From contig NZ_AJLJ01000366.1 in assembly GCF_000317245.1 (NCBI RefSeq), positions 16,407-80,406 of the forward strand: a stretch of DNA of 64,000 nt. Reading direction: 5' to 3'. A model generated the notes under the pieces. That model saw only the letters and a program-made list of their open reading frames with translations, made no database searches and had not been told where the DNA came from. A program made the position numbers and the translations under genes. Positions 16,544 to 23,897 of the stretch are shown piece after piece; the first letter of the stretch is position 1, and each line of letters opens with the position of its first letter. This DNA is from Fischerella muscicola SAG 1427-1 = PCC 73103. Lineage in GTDB: Bacteria; Cyanobacteriota; Cyanobacteriia; Cyanobacteriales; Nostocaceae.

Positions 16544-16894
16544 TATCAGTTTGCTTGAACACCGACACCGATAATTGCTAATTGGGTATTAGGCTAAGTA
16601 TATTTTTGAAGAATCTATATATTAAAAAGTATTAAGTAAATTAATAACTTTTGCAAAAATTATTTGATTTATAGGTAATGTTTATCAAAAAATAAAAATA
16701 TGTAAGATGACCAAACCGTCTGTAAATTTCAACAAGCGCAACTTTGTCAAGCTTGTCTTGTAGAATGTGCGTGACTCAGTAGGGCATCAGTTATGGATAG
16801 AACGGGTGCGATCGCAAGTCCAGGAATCGACTTTGCACGTGTCCGCTGATAGTTATCACTCAGAATATTGCACAACAAAGTCACAGTTTCAACT
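16544..16894. other. Intergenic region, no feature recognised
   Basis: This is about 350 bp of A+T-rich sequence with one HIP1-related octamer near 16808. I see no stable hairpin or coding frame that I would defend. Confidence 0.4.
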
Positions 16895-17335
16895 ATGGAA
16901 GCCTTGTTTTGTTTGTCACCACGCTATCGCCTTGATGATGAATCACCTTGGTTAGAAGGAATTGACCCCAGTCGTAACTACTGGATTATGGTAAATGGAG
17001 ACAAAAATTTAACAGTAGCGCTTCCTGGGTTGAGCGTGTCTGCTAAAAGCGAATTGAAGCAAGCAATACAGCAATTTCGTTCCCTACAGCCAGGAGAACA
17101 AATGACTTTGCTCAGAGTTGCTGATGCTTGTAAGATTCACTGTGTGAGTTCTAATTGCTATGCCATAGAAACAAAACTTAATGGCGCTGCTGTCTGGCAT
17201 CTATTTGATCAAGAAACTTTGGATAGTTTGCTAATGACAGCACATCCTGATTGGCAGTGTGCGCCAAAAGATATAGAGTTAGGACGAAGATTATTACTAC
17301 ACTCTTTTGAGCAAATGGCAGCGACGAAAAATTAA
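16895..17335 (+). CDS. Conserved-looking hypothetical protein
   Basis: The protein has 146 residues from the ATG at 16895 (MEALFCLSPRYRLDDESPW). In-frame extension to a TTG at 16868 is possible but has no ribosome-binding site. It is a soluble alpha/beta protein with no signal peptide or membrane helix. Distinct elements are YWIMVNGDKNLTVALPGLSV, a helical QAIQQFRSLQPGEQMTLLRVADAC, and two Cys close together (KIHCVSSNCYAIE). I do not recognise a family. Codon use matches its neighbours. It stands alone, convergent with the CTDH gene. Confidence 0.65.
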   Translation: MEALFCLSPRYRLDDESPWLEGIDPSRNYWIMVNGDKNLTVALPGLSVSAKSELKQAIQQFRSLQPGEQMTLLRVADACKIHCVSSNCYAIETKLNGAAVWHLFDQETLDSLLMTAHPDWQCAPKDIELGRRLLLHSFEQMAATKN

Positions 17336-17420
17336 AGATTATTGATGGTTGGTTGTTGATTGTTGGTTTGGTAGTTAGTGACAAATAACTCATAAATAAC
17401 AACTAACAACTAACAAATAA

Positions 17421-17843
17421 CTAATTTCGTTGCATTTTCAGTAATTCTTGAGGAGAAGCTAACAACTTGATTTTTGTATAAAGAATTTCTCGCTGGTGAT
17501 TCAAGATAAATTGCCATAAAACGTTGACACCACACCAAGAAGTTTGTGCTTTTCCTGTCACCTGAAATTGGATAAGATCTTCTTCTAAAACTTCAGAGAC
17601 TCCTTGTTGAGGATAAGCTTTAATACCTAGAGCTTCTTGTTTTAAATAATAAGCGATCGCTTCTGGCCCTACTATTCCAGATTCAAATGGCGGATGCATA
17701 ACACCATCATTTGCAAATAAATTAGCAGTAGCATCAAAATCTCCTGCATTTAAGGTTTGAAAGTAACCGAGGATCGTTGCTTCTGTGACTCCCTCAATAT
17801 TTAACTCTTGTATAGTATTTGCAGATGATTGTGATAAAACCAT
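17421..17843 (-). CDS. OCP C-terminal-domain homologue (CTDH), carotenoid carrier
   Basis: The protein has 140 residues with the NTF2-like fold of the orange carotenoid protein C-terminal domain. Typical blocks are ILGYFQTLNAGDFDATANLF, DGVMHPPFESGIVGPEAI and GVNVLWQF. Cys104 in TSWCGVN corresponds by position to the Cys (103 in the Anabaena protein) that forms the disulfide of the dimer. CTDHs bind a ketocarotenoid as a homodimer, take it from membranes and pass it to HCPs. The HCP gene lies 460 bp upstream on the same strand, as in the Anabaena HCP4/CTDH pair (all4941/all4940, from memory). Identification is firm; carotenoid delivery to this HCP is inference. Confidence 0.88.
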   Translation of the reverse strand: MVLSQSSANTIQELNIEGVTEATILGYFQTLNAGDFDATANLFANDGVMHPPFESGIVGPEAIAYYLKQEALGIKAYPQQGVSEVLEEDLIQFQVTGKAQTSWCGVNVLWQFILNHQREILYTKIKLLASPQELLKMQRN

Positions 17844-18303
17844 AAAATTAGCTCCGAATTATATTTCCATTAATTTACAAATAATAACCACCACAAAACC
17901 TGCTGCTAGAGATGTATTTTTTGTATTGGTTAAGTGTTTGATTAATTCGTAACGAATTCTATGCGGAAATACTCTGCGTACCTCCGCGTTGACTTTGCGT
18001 GCTTCTGCGTTTGAAACGCAAGGCTGGGTTGCACTATGCTATGCTTGACTTAACAAAAATTAAGATAGCTGTTAGGTTTCCAACCACCAACACTTAATAT
18101 AAAAAATGCTCTTCACTTTTCCCAATCCGTTGATAGGGATATAAAGAGCAATTTAGTAGTTGGAAATAAGGGAAAATGGCAAGGGAGAGAGATCACAAAT
18201 TAATTGAGGCAGGATATCAGAACACTTGAGGTAGCTACAATGAAGTGTGTACAAGGTGTGCAAAAAATTTCGCTTGTTCTTTACTCCTGATTTCTTGATA
18301 TGC
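17844..18303. other. 460-bp gap between HCP and CTDH genes
   Basis: The gap contains a short interspersed repeat around 17965-18025 (CCTCCGCGTTGACTTTGCG, then GCGTTTGAAACGC) common in Nostocales and otherwise A+T-rich sequence. The size of the gap suggests that CTDH has its own promoter. No coding sequence is seen. Confidence 0.45.
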
Positions 18304-18825
18304 TTACTCAGCGAGAGGATCAACACCCATTTCAGTTACAACTTTACGAAGCACAGTGATTTGTTGACCGAAATCGAGTTCTTTGAGTGTTTCAAATACC
18401 TGTAAACCATCACGAGACAGTTGATAATTAGATGGCATGGGAACAACGAAGCCTTTAACCATCAGTTCTGATAGTTCGTACCAGAAAGCTAGTTTGGTGT
18501 TGGCACTGAGGATACCATAGGAGCGGCAGAACTGAGTATTTTTCTTTGCAGCCAGGTCACGCATTACTTGTAACTGTTCTGCATGATTCATCTGCTTAAT
18601 TTGACTCAGCAGACCTTCAGCTAATTGTAAACGGGCAGCGCCTGTAGCTGCTGGAGTAATCGAACGTCCCATTTCAGTGTAAGCGTACCAAAGTACTGCT
18701 AATTGGTCGTCTACACTCAATTTTGTAAATACAGCCACAGTCGATGCAACAGCATCACCTATTTGGTTACTATAGTTAAAAGTTTTGGCAAAGCGGCTTT
18801 GTGCTGAATCAGTAGTAAATGTCAT
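18304..18825 (-). CDS. Helical carotenoid protein (HCP), OCP N-terminal-domain homologue
   Basis: The protein has 173 residues. It aligns with the all-helical N-terminal domain of OCP and has no C-terminal domain. Blocks seen are ALNY-like FNYSNQIGDAVASTVAVFTKL, LAVLWYAYTEMGRSITPAA, QMNHAEQLQVMRDLAAKKNT and SANTKLAFWYELSELM. HCPs bind one keto-carotenoid and act as singlet-oxygen quenchers; the HCP4 clade also quenches phycobilisomes. The CTDH gene just downstream supports the HCP4 assignment, but the clade needs a tree. AT-rich upstream sequence near 18826-18960 would hold the promoter. Confidence 0.9.
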   Translation of the reverse strand: MTFTTDSAQSRFAKTFNYSNQIGDAVASTVAVFTKLSVDDQLAVLWYAYTEMGRSITPAATGAARLQLAEGLLSQIKQMNHAEQLQVMRDLAAKKNTQFCRSYGILSANTKLAFWYELSELMVKGFVVPMPSNYQLSRDGLQVFETLKELDFGQQITVLRKVVTEMGVDPLAE

Positions 18826-19025
18826 GATCGCACCTCAGTCGATAGTTCAATACGCTGGGAATCGTTAAAAGCATTGTTGTGCTCTTGATATACATATTGC
18901 ATTATTTATTTACAAACTGCAAATAAAATTTACAAATACCACGCCTAAAAAATAGCAAATGTATGCATTGACTGGATAGTGTAGAATAAACACGCCGTGG
19001 GTATGGCAACTTTTAGATAAGATAA

Positions 19026-19982
19026 ATGAATCAATTGCCAGGAACAAACAGTACTGAAGTTAAACAAAAAGCTGTTGAGTTAGGATTTCACAAAGTAGGA
19101 ATAGCTGCTGTCGATGGGACAAATGATCAACAGATAGAGCAGTTGCGAGCATGGATCGAGCTTGGTTATCATGCCGACATGGAATGGATGACTTCCCTCA
19201 AGCGTCAAGATATTAGATTAGTGATGAGTGAAGTGCGATCGCTAATTTGTGTAGCGCTGAACTATTACACCCCACATCAACGTCCTGGAGGTGAAGAGTA
19301 TGGCAAAATTTCTCGTTATGCTTGGGGACGAGATTATCACAAAGTTATCCATAAAAAATTGAAAGCACTTTCTAACTGGTTGCAGGGACAAGGTGAAAAC
19401 ATCCAAGCGCGGTATTATGCAGATACAGGGCCAGTGCAAGATAAAGTCTGGGCGCAAAAAGCTGGAATCGGCTGGATTGCCAAAAATGGTAATGTGATTA
19501 CACGGGAATATGGCTCTTGGGTGTTCTTAGGAGAAGTGCTAACAAACTTGGAATTAGATCCAGATAAACCCCATACACAACATTGTGGAAATTGTACTCG
19601 CTGTCTAGAAGCTTGTCCTACAGATGCTATAACTAGTCCGTTTGTGGTAGACGCCAATCGCTGCATTGCTTATCATACAATTGAAAATCGCCAGGAAAAA
19701 TTACCAGAAGCGATCGCATCCAATTTACAAGGTTGGGTTGCTGGTTGTGATATTTGCCAAGATGTTTGTCCTTGGAACCAGCGTTTTGCTAGTCCAACTG
19801 ATGTGGAAGAATTTCAGCCATATCCTGGGAATATTGCGCCCAAGCTGGTAGAATTAGCCCAAATCTCAGATCATGAGTGGGATGAACGATTTCCAGCATC
19901 GGCATTACGGCGAATTAAGCCAGAAATGTTACGACGGAATGCCCGTGCTAATCTAAACGCATTCCAACAGGCACAAGAATGA
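19026..19982 (+). CDS. queG: Epoxyqueuosine reductase QueG
   Basis: The protein has 318 residues. It reduces epoxyqueuosine to queuosine in position 34 of GUN tRNAs, using cobalamin and two [4Fe-4S] clusters. The clusters are shown by CGNCTRCLEACPTDAI and a later CIAYHTIE...GCDICQDVCPWN. The N-terminal DUF1730 region contains GYHADMEWM and YADTGPVQDKVWA, including the catalytic Asp. The length is slightly short of the E. coli enzyme, which has a C-terminal HEAT domain, as is usual in cyanobacteria. The HAD hydrolase gene overlaps its stop by 4 nt. Confidence 0.95.
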   Translation: MNQLPGTNSTEVKQKAVELGFHKVGIAAVDGTNDQQIEQLRAWIELGYHADMEWMTSLKRQDIRLVMSEVRSLICVALNYYTPHQRPGGEEYGKISRYAWGRDYHKVIHKKLKALSNWLQGQGENIQARYYADTGPVQDKVWAQKAGIGWIAKNGNVITREYGSWVFLGEVLTNLELDPDKPHTQHCGNCTRCLEACPTDAITSPFVVDANRCIAYHTIENRQEKLPEAIASNLQGWVAGCDICQDVCPWNQRFASPTDVEEFQPYPGNIAPKLVELAQISDHEWDERFPASALRRIKPEMLRRNARANLNAFQQAQE

Positions 19983-20614
19983 CCCAGAAAGTTATTATTT
20001 TTGATTTTGATGGCACAATCGCTGATACAGTAGACGCACTTGTAAGTATAGCCAATCGTTTAGCTAAAGAGTTTGGTTATGTGCAAATTACTCCAGAAGA
20101 ACTAGCTTTATTGAGAAACTTAACTTCTAGAGAAATTATTAGTTACTCAGGTATTTCTGTATTCAGAATACCTTTTTTAGTTAAAAAAGTCAAAGGAGAA
20201 TTAAAAAGTAAAATACCAGAACTTAAACCAATTGCAGGCATGAAAGAAGCCTTAATAGATCTAAAAAATGCAGGTCATCATTTAGGAATTATCACGTCTA
20301 ATTCTAAAGACAATGTCACAGAATTCTTAAAATTTAATGAATTAGATAATCTATTTGAATTTATTTATTCAGGTATAACGATTTTTGGTAAAACAACAAT
20401 TATTAATAATGTGCTAAGACAAAAACAACTCAAAGTAGAAGAAGTAATTTATGTTGGAGATGAAACCAGAGATATCGAAGCTTCTAAAAAATCCAACATT
20501 AAAGTAGTAGCAGTAACTTGGGGCTTTAATTCTCCAGAAGTCTTAGCTAAACAAAAACCCAATTATTTGATTCACCACCCCAGTGAATTACTAGAGGTGG
20601 TAAATAATAGTTAA
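19979..20614 (+). CDS. HAD-superfamily hydrolase (phosphoglycolate phosphatase-like)
   Basis: The protein has 211 residues. Motif I is IIFDFDGTIADT (Asp9/Asp11 region), motif II ITSNS, motif III a Lys in FGKTTII, and motif IV VGDETRDIEAS. The helical cap lies between residues about 17 and 85. The substrate is a small phosphorylated metabolite; PGPase or phosphatase activity on a sugar phosphate cannot be told apart. ATGA overlap with queG shows translational coupling, but no functional link with queuosine synthesis is established. Confidence 0.88.
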   Translation: MTQKVIIFDFDGTIADTVDALVSIANRLAKEFGYVQITPEELALLRNLTSREIISYSGISVFRIPFLVKKVKGELKSKIPELKPIAGMKEALIDLKNAGHHLGIITSNSKDNVTEFLKFNELDNLFEFIYSGITIFGKTTIINNVLRQKQLKVEEVIYVGDETRDIEASKKSNIKVVAVTWGFNSPEVLAKQKPNYLIHHPSELLEVVNNS

Positions 20615-20662
20615 ACGTCTATTGTCAAAATTATTCCCACAAATAACTAATGACTATTGTAC

Positions 20663-20682
20663 AGACGCGATGAATCGCGTCT
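20663..20682. repeat. Interspersed palindrome AGACGCGAT...ATCGCGTCT
   Basis: This near-perfect 20-bp palindrome, within the longer unit TACAGACGCGATGAATCGCG, is flanked on both sides by the same 12-mer TAATGACTATTG (20649-20660 and 20687-20698). Relatives occur at 30700-30719, 32178-32199 and inside the metalloprotease gene at 58327-58380. Remnants flank 28767-28933. Confidence 0.7.
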
Positions 20683-20692
20683 CTACTAATGA

Positions 20693-20980
20693 CTATTGCT
20701 GAGGTCTAATTTCTTCTGCCATTGCTTTATAGTCATCAGGATTAGCTGTTGATTTTGCCTCTGTTTTTTGCTCCTCTGATTCAGGCATTTGATATTCTGG
20801 CGCAGTGGCGTCTTGGGCTGCTTTTTCACCTTTGCCTACACTAAATTTTTGTGCTGCTTGATAATCTTTGTCCATATCAACACTAGGCGCTTTTGCTTCA
20901 CCACTGGCAATTTCTTCAGCAACTAGTTTTGCATCTTCAGTAGAAGCTTGCTCAACATTTGGTTTAATTTCTTCAGACAT
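20693..20980 (-). CDS. Small acidic low-complexity protein
   Basis: The protein has 95 residues rich in Glu, Ala, Lys and Gln, with no Cys, no hydrophobic core and few aromatics. It is probably intrinsically disordered. Short repeats of the form AEEI occur near the N-terminus (KLVAEEIASGEAKAP) and C-terminus (YKAMAEEIRPQQ). A ribosome-binding site (AGAGGGGA) lies just before the ATG. I do not know its function; similar short acidic proteins are found in other Nostocales. It ends beside an interspersed palindrome. Confidence 0.65.
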   Translation of the reverse strand: MSEEIKPNVEQASTEDAKLVAEEIASGEAKAPSVDMDKDYQAAQKFSVGKGEKAAQDATAPEYQMPESEEQKTEAKSTANPDDYKAMAEEIRPQQ

Positions 20981-21111
20981 AAGAATCCCCTCTGATAATT
21001 TTTTGTTTATGTTGAGATTCTATCAAAGTCAACCAATTCAAACTTGATATCTGTAGATAGATATTTCTCCTCTATTGAAAGATAGATAAATTAAATTATT
21101 CGTGAATAACA

Positions 21112-21144
21112 AGATCCCCGACTTCTTTGAGAAGTCGGGGATCT
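21112..21144. repeat. GATCCCCGACTTCT hairpin repeat, copy 1
   Basis: AGATCCCCGACTTCT and AGAAGTCGGGGATCT form a 15-bp stem with a 3-nt loop. It is one of six copies in the window (also 22366, 49776, 50938, 56590 and 60460). It lies downstream of the GNAT gene, where it could terminate transcription. Confidence 0.8.
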
Positions 21145-21176
21145 GAATTCTCGATTTTCAAAATCAAAGAGGGATA

Positions 21177-21587
21177 CTATACTTGATTCCTCAACCATTT
21201 ACCGACTACTAATTCTAGGCAGGTTTCTTTTTTGGTAAAGCCAAGTTTTTTGTAAAAATCAATAGTATCATCTGTGCATAAACAGACGTGTTGCCCTTGT
21301 AATTGTGCTAATAGAGTTCGCATCATGGTAGTGGCAATACCTTGATGGCGATAAGGGCTAAATGTCCAAACATCGACAATGTAAGCATTACAAATGCCAT
21401 CAGATAAAACACGAGCAGTTCCAATGATGCGATCGCCTGCATAAGCAATACAAGTTGCATAGCTATTAGCAAACGATACTCTTAGTAGTTCTGGACTTCT
21501 ACCATTGTCAAATTTATCTTGACTGAGCGTTGCTTTCATTTCCTCCCAGTCAACATTTTCTAGATCACGTTTGTAGGTGATGATCAT
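21177..21587 (-). CDS. GNAT-family N-acetyltransferase
   Basis: The protein has 136 residues. The GNAT core is visible as AYAGDRIIGTARVLSDG (beta-2/3), YIVDVWTFSPYRHQGIATTMM (motif A with the Q/RxxGxA acetyl-CoA loop) and FYKKLGFTKKE (motif B). The substrate is unknown. Its ATG overlaps the stop of the ABC-transporter ATPase gene by 4 nt (21584-21587), so it is cotranscribed with the exporter. Confidence 0.88.
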   Translation of the reverse strand: MIITYKRDLENVDWEEMKATLSQDKFDNGRSPELLRVSFANSYATCIAYAGDRIIGTARVLSDGICNAYIVDVWTFSPYRHQGIATTMMRTLLAQLQGQHVCLCTDDTIDFYKKLGFTKKETCLELVVGKWLRNQV

Positions 21588-22309
21588 GATACTGCCATCT
21601 GAGTCAAGTCAGCTGGGGTGAGGTGAGAATGTACCACTTGTCCATCACGAAACCAAACAATACGTTGAGTTTTGCGGGCAACATCTGGTTCGTGAGTTAC
21701 CATCACGACAGTAATTCCAGTAGTATTAAGTTCAGTAAAAATATCCAATACTTCTTGGGTGGTACGGGAATCAAGCGCACCAGTGGGTTCGTCTGCTAGA
21801 AGTAACACGGGACGATTGACAATTGCACGAGCGATCGCTACCCTTTGTTGTTGTCCCCCAGATAATTGATTCGGTTTGTTGTTGATACGGTTTTCCAAAC
21901 CTACTCGCTTCAAAGCTTCGGCGGCGCGATCGCGTCTTTCCGCAGAGTCCACACTAGCATAAACCATCGGCAACATCACATTTTCTAGTGCTGATAGCTG
22001 GGGTAAAAGGTGAAATTGCTGAAAGACAAAGCCAATTTTTTTATTGCGAATGTGAGCAAGTTCGGTATCATCCATTTGTGCCACATCCAGATTATCTAAA
22101 TAGTAATGTCCTGATGTCGGGCGATCCAAACAGCCGATAATATTCATCGCTGTGGATTTACCAGAACCAGATGGCCCCATAATTGAACAATATTCGCCCT
22201 TGTCGATCACTAAATTTACATCATTAAGTGCTTTGACTTCAGTTTCATCACTGCCGTAGATTTTAAAGATATTTTCTAGTTGAATGATTGATGATTTATT
22301 ATTTATCAT
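21584..22309 (-). CDS. MacB/LolD-type ABC transporter ATPase
   Basis: The protein has 241 residues. It has Walker A GPSGSGKSTAMN, Q-loop FQQFHLLPQLSALENV, signature LSGGQQQRVAIARAI, Walker B VLLLADEPTGALD and an H-loop VTHEPD. This is the class that pairs with FtsX-fold permeases for mechanotransmission export. Its natural partners are the permease and adaptor genes at 23898-26578, same strand, but a 1.6-kb stretch with a DUF2887 gene and repeats now separates them. It is followed directly by a GNAT gene. Confidence 0.9.
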   Translation of the reverse strand: MINNKSSIIQLENIFKIYGSDETEVKALNDVNLVIDKGEYCSIMGPSGSGKSTAMNIIGCLDRPTSGHYYLDNLDVAQMDDTELAHIRNKKIGFVFQQFHLLPQLSALENVMLPMVYASVDSAERRDRAAEALKRVGLENRINNKPNQLSGGQQQRVAIARAIVNRPVLLLADEPTGALDSRTTQEVLDIFTELNTTGITVVMVTHEPDVARKTQRIVWFRDGQVVHSHLTPADLTQMAVS

Positions 22310-22365
22310 TTGTTATTTGTCCTCCTATATTTATTATCTCTACTCATCTCTTTATCTGAGAAACA

Positions 22366-22399
22366 AGATCCCCGACTTCTTTTGAGAAGTTGGGGATCT
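22366..22399. repeat. GATCCCCGACTTCT hairpin repeat, copy 2
   Basis: This is a 15-bp stem (one G-T wobble) with a 4-nt loop, in the gap before the ABC ATPase gene. Confidence 0.75.
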
Positions 22400-22518
22400 A
22401 AGCTCTGCGATGCTTACCAATTTTTCTCTAGTTTCGTTAACTCCCACAGCAGGAATAAAAAATCAAGCCAAATACCTACACCTGGTAATATCAAATTTTT
22501 GGGTGGGACAAGAGTAAA

Positions 22519-22686
22519 AATGTTTATATAAGTTTCTAGCTCTCAGCTTCATTATTGAAGTTCTAAACTTGGATGTTGAAGCTTTGAACTCAAAGTTTTT
22601 AGTTTCAAATGAGAAATTTCATGTTCTGAACTCGGATAATGAACCTTAAAGCTTGAAAAGTGAACTTCTGAGGTTGAATGATGGTG
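22519..22686. repeat. Degenerate 21-bp (3 x 7) tandem array downstream of the DUF2887 gene
   Basis: About eight units of exactly 21 bp run from 22519 to 22686. The clearest are 22561-22581, 22582-22602, 22603-22623, 22624-22644, 22645-22665 and 22666-22686, with a loose consensus TTCTGAACTCGGATAATGAAC. The units also break into heptamers such as TTCTGAA, CTTGGAT and GTTGAAG. The frames contain stops (TTC TAA), so the array is not coding. Heptamer tandem repeats (STRR) are known from heterocystous cyanobacteria. Confidence 0.65.
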
Positions 22687-22689
22687 TAA

Positions 22690-22735
22690 CAGAGGCGTTC
22701 GCGTAGCGGCTCCTTTGGAGCATCGCACGATTCAA
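22690..22735. repeat. Short interspersed GC-rich repeat
   Basis: GGCGTTCGCGTAGCGGCTCC followed by TTTGGAGCATCGCACG is a familiar type of dispersed Nostocales repeat. A related arm (GACGCGAAGCGGCTTC) occurs near 11995-12010. Confidence 0.5.
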
Positions 22736-22763
22736 ACTCAATATACAATGCGATCGCTTGCAT

Positions 22764-23573
22764 TTAAGGCTGCTGTTGTGCTATTTTCCTAACTGCTTCA
22801 ATCTCAACTTCTAATTGTTGAGCTATTTCTTCGACACTCACTCCCGCTTTTAGCAATAGCGGAACAGCAGCTAACTTACCTTGTTGTAGTCCTTGTTGTA
22901 GCCCTTCTTCGCGTCCTTCTTCTAATGCTTCTTGGTAAACTCTAGTTTGTTTTAATTCGCTCAATTTCAGCATATCTTCCACCTCTTGGCGGCTTAATTG
23001 GGGAAATTTGTAGACTATGATTGTCTCGATTAAATCTATTATCGCTCTTGCAGATAAACGATCTGCTCTCTGTTGTCTTGCTTGTGCAATCAGTTCTCTA
23101 GCGTAGTTAGCGGCATTTTCTTCTGATTCTACTACTAACTTCACAACACCAATACCCAAAGACTTGCTGGCTGAGGATTCAAGTTCATCAAGATAAACAC
23201 GCTGCACTTTGGAACTTTCTAGTAAAACCTGATAGAGTCTGTTTTCATCTGGTTCCAGGTTGCGTTTGGGGTAAATAATCACAGCGTACCAGTCGTAGGT
23301 AGATGGATTTTGGTCTAAATATAGGAATAGTTCAGCAAATACCCGGTGATAGAGAAATTGATCTTTTTGAAACTGGACTTCACATAAATATACTGTTTTG
23401 TCTGGACTGTCTTCGGGTGGTAGAAATACACCATCAATACGAAAAGCAGTTTGTTTAATTTCTACCGAACGGAACTGATAATCTTGACTATTGCTGGGAG
23501 AGTGTCCAATCAACTCAAAGAAAATACTAGGAAACTCTGCAAAGAGTTGGTAAAAAATACTGTCTGTTTTCAC
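22764..23573 (-). CDS. DUF2887/Rpn-type PD-(D/E)XK nuclease-like protein
   Basis: The protein has 269 residues. The core has RIDGVFLPP (catalytic Asp near residue 47) and YLCEVQFQKD, in which the usual ExK is ExQ, as in many DUF2887 proteins. FYHR-like LYHRVFAELFLYL follows. The C-terminal part is helical with an EEGREEGLQQGLQQGK track and a small final domain. Rpn proteins promote RecA-independent recombination and are often annotated as putative transposases. Genes of this type are highly multiplied in cyanobacteria. This copy sits between ABC exporter genes and is flanked on both sides by 21-bp repeat arrays, which suggests insertion. Confidence 0.85.
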   Translation of the reverse strand: MKTDSIFYQLFAEFPSIFFELIGHSPSNSQDYQFRSVEIKQTAFRIDGVFLPPEDSPDKTVYLCEVQFQKDQFLYHRVFAELFLYLDQNPSTYDWYAVIIYPKRNLEPDENRLYQVLLESSKVQRVYLDELESSASKSLGIGVVKLVVESEENAANYARELIAQARQQRADRLSARAIIDLIETIIVYKFPQLSRQEVEDMLKLSELKQTRVYQEALEEGREEGLQQGLQQGKLAAVPLLLKAGVSVEEIAQQLEVEIEAVRKIAQQQP

Positions 23574-23727
23574 TTTTGCCGTTGCTGCAAAAATTACATT
23601 TTTGCATACTACGTTCTTAATCTACAATGCGATCGCGTAGCTGTTCCTGATGCCTCCGCCACACTTGCGCGAACTGAGTATTGCTTGCACTCATCACAGT
23701 TATTTAATTCTGCCTGAGTAGTTAAAG

Positions 23728-23853
23728 AAACATGCCGATGTTATAACAAAACATGCTGATGTTATAAGGAAACATGGCAATGTTATAAAGAAACATCCCG
23801 GTGTCATAACGAAACATGGCGATGTTATAAAGAAACATCCTGATGCTTTGTAG
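23728..23853. repeat. 21-bp tandem array, six units of AAACAT-N4-ATGTTATAA
   Basis: Six consecutive 21-bp units start at 23728, 23749, 23770, 23791, 23812 and 23833. Five contain the inverted repeat AACAT-N4-ATGTT (or close variants) with a changing centre (GCCG, GCTG, GGCA, CCCG, GGCG). The 21-bp period is two helical turns and three heptamers. The array lies 155 bp upstream of the DUF2887 start and just after the permease stop. Confidence 0.85.
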
Positions 23854-23897
23854 TAACGCTTCAGCGCTAAAGCACTCACTACAAACCTTTCATAAAA

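Noticed and set aside
22310..22531. Plus-strand frame of 73 codons
   Set aside because: It runs through a hairpin repeat, is opposite to the local operon and shows no recognisable sequence.
23722..23853. A heptapeptide-repeat reading frame (KHADVIT-like) across the 21-bp array
   Set aside because: The frame is open only because the period is a multiple of three. It is preceded by an in-frame TAG, has no start codon or ribosome-binding site, and the repeat is better described as DNA dyads.
22519..23853. CRISPR array
   Set aside because: The repeats are directly tandem with no unique spacers of 30-40 bp, and no cas gene is near.
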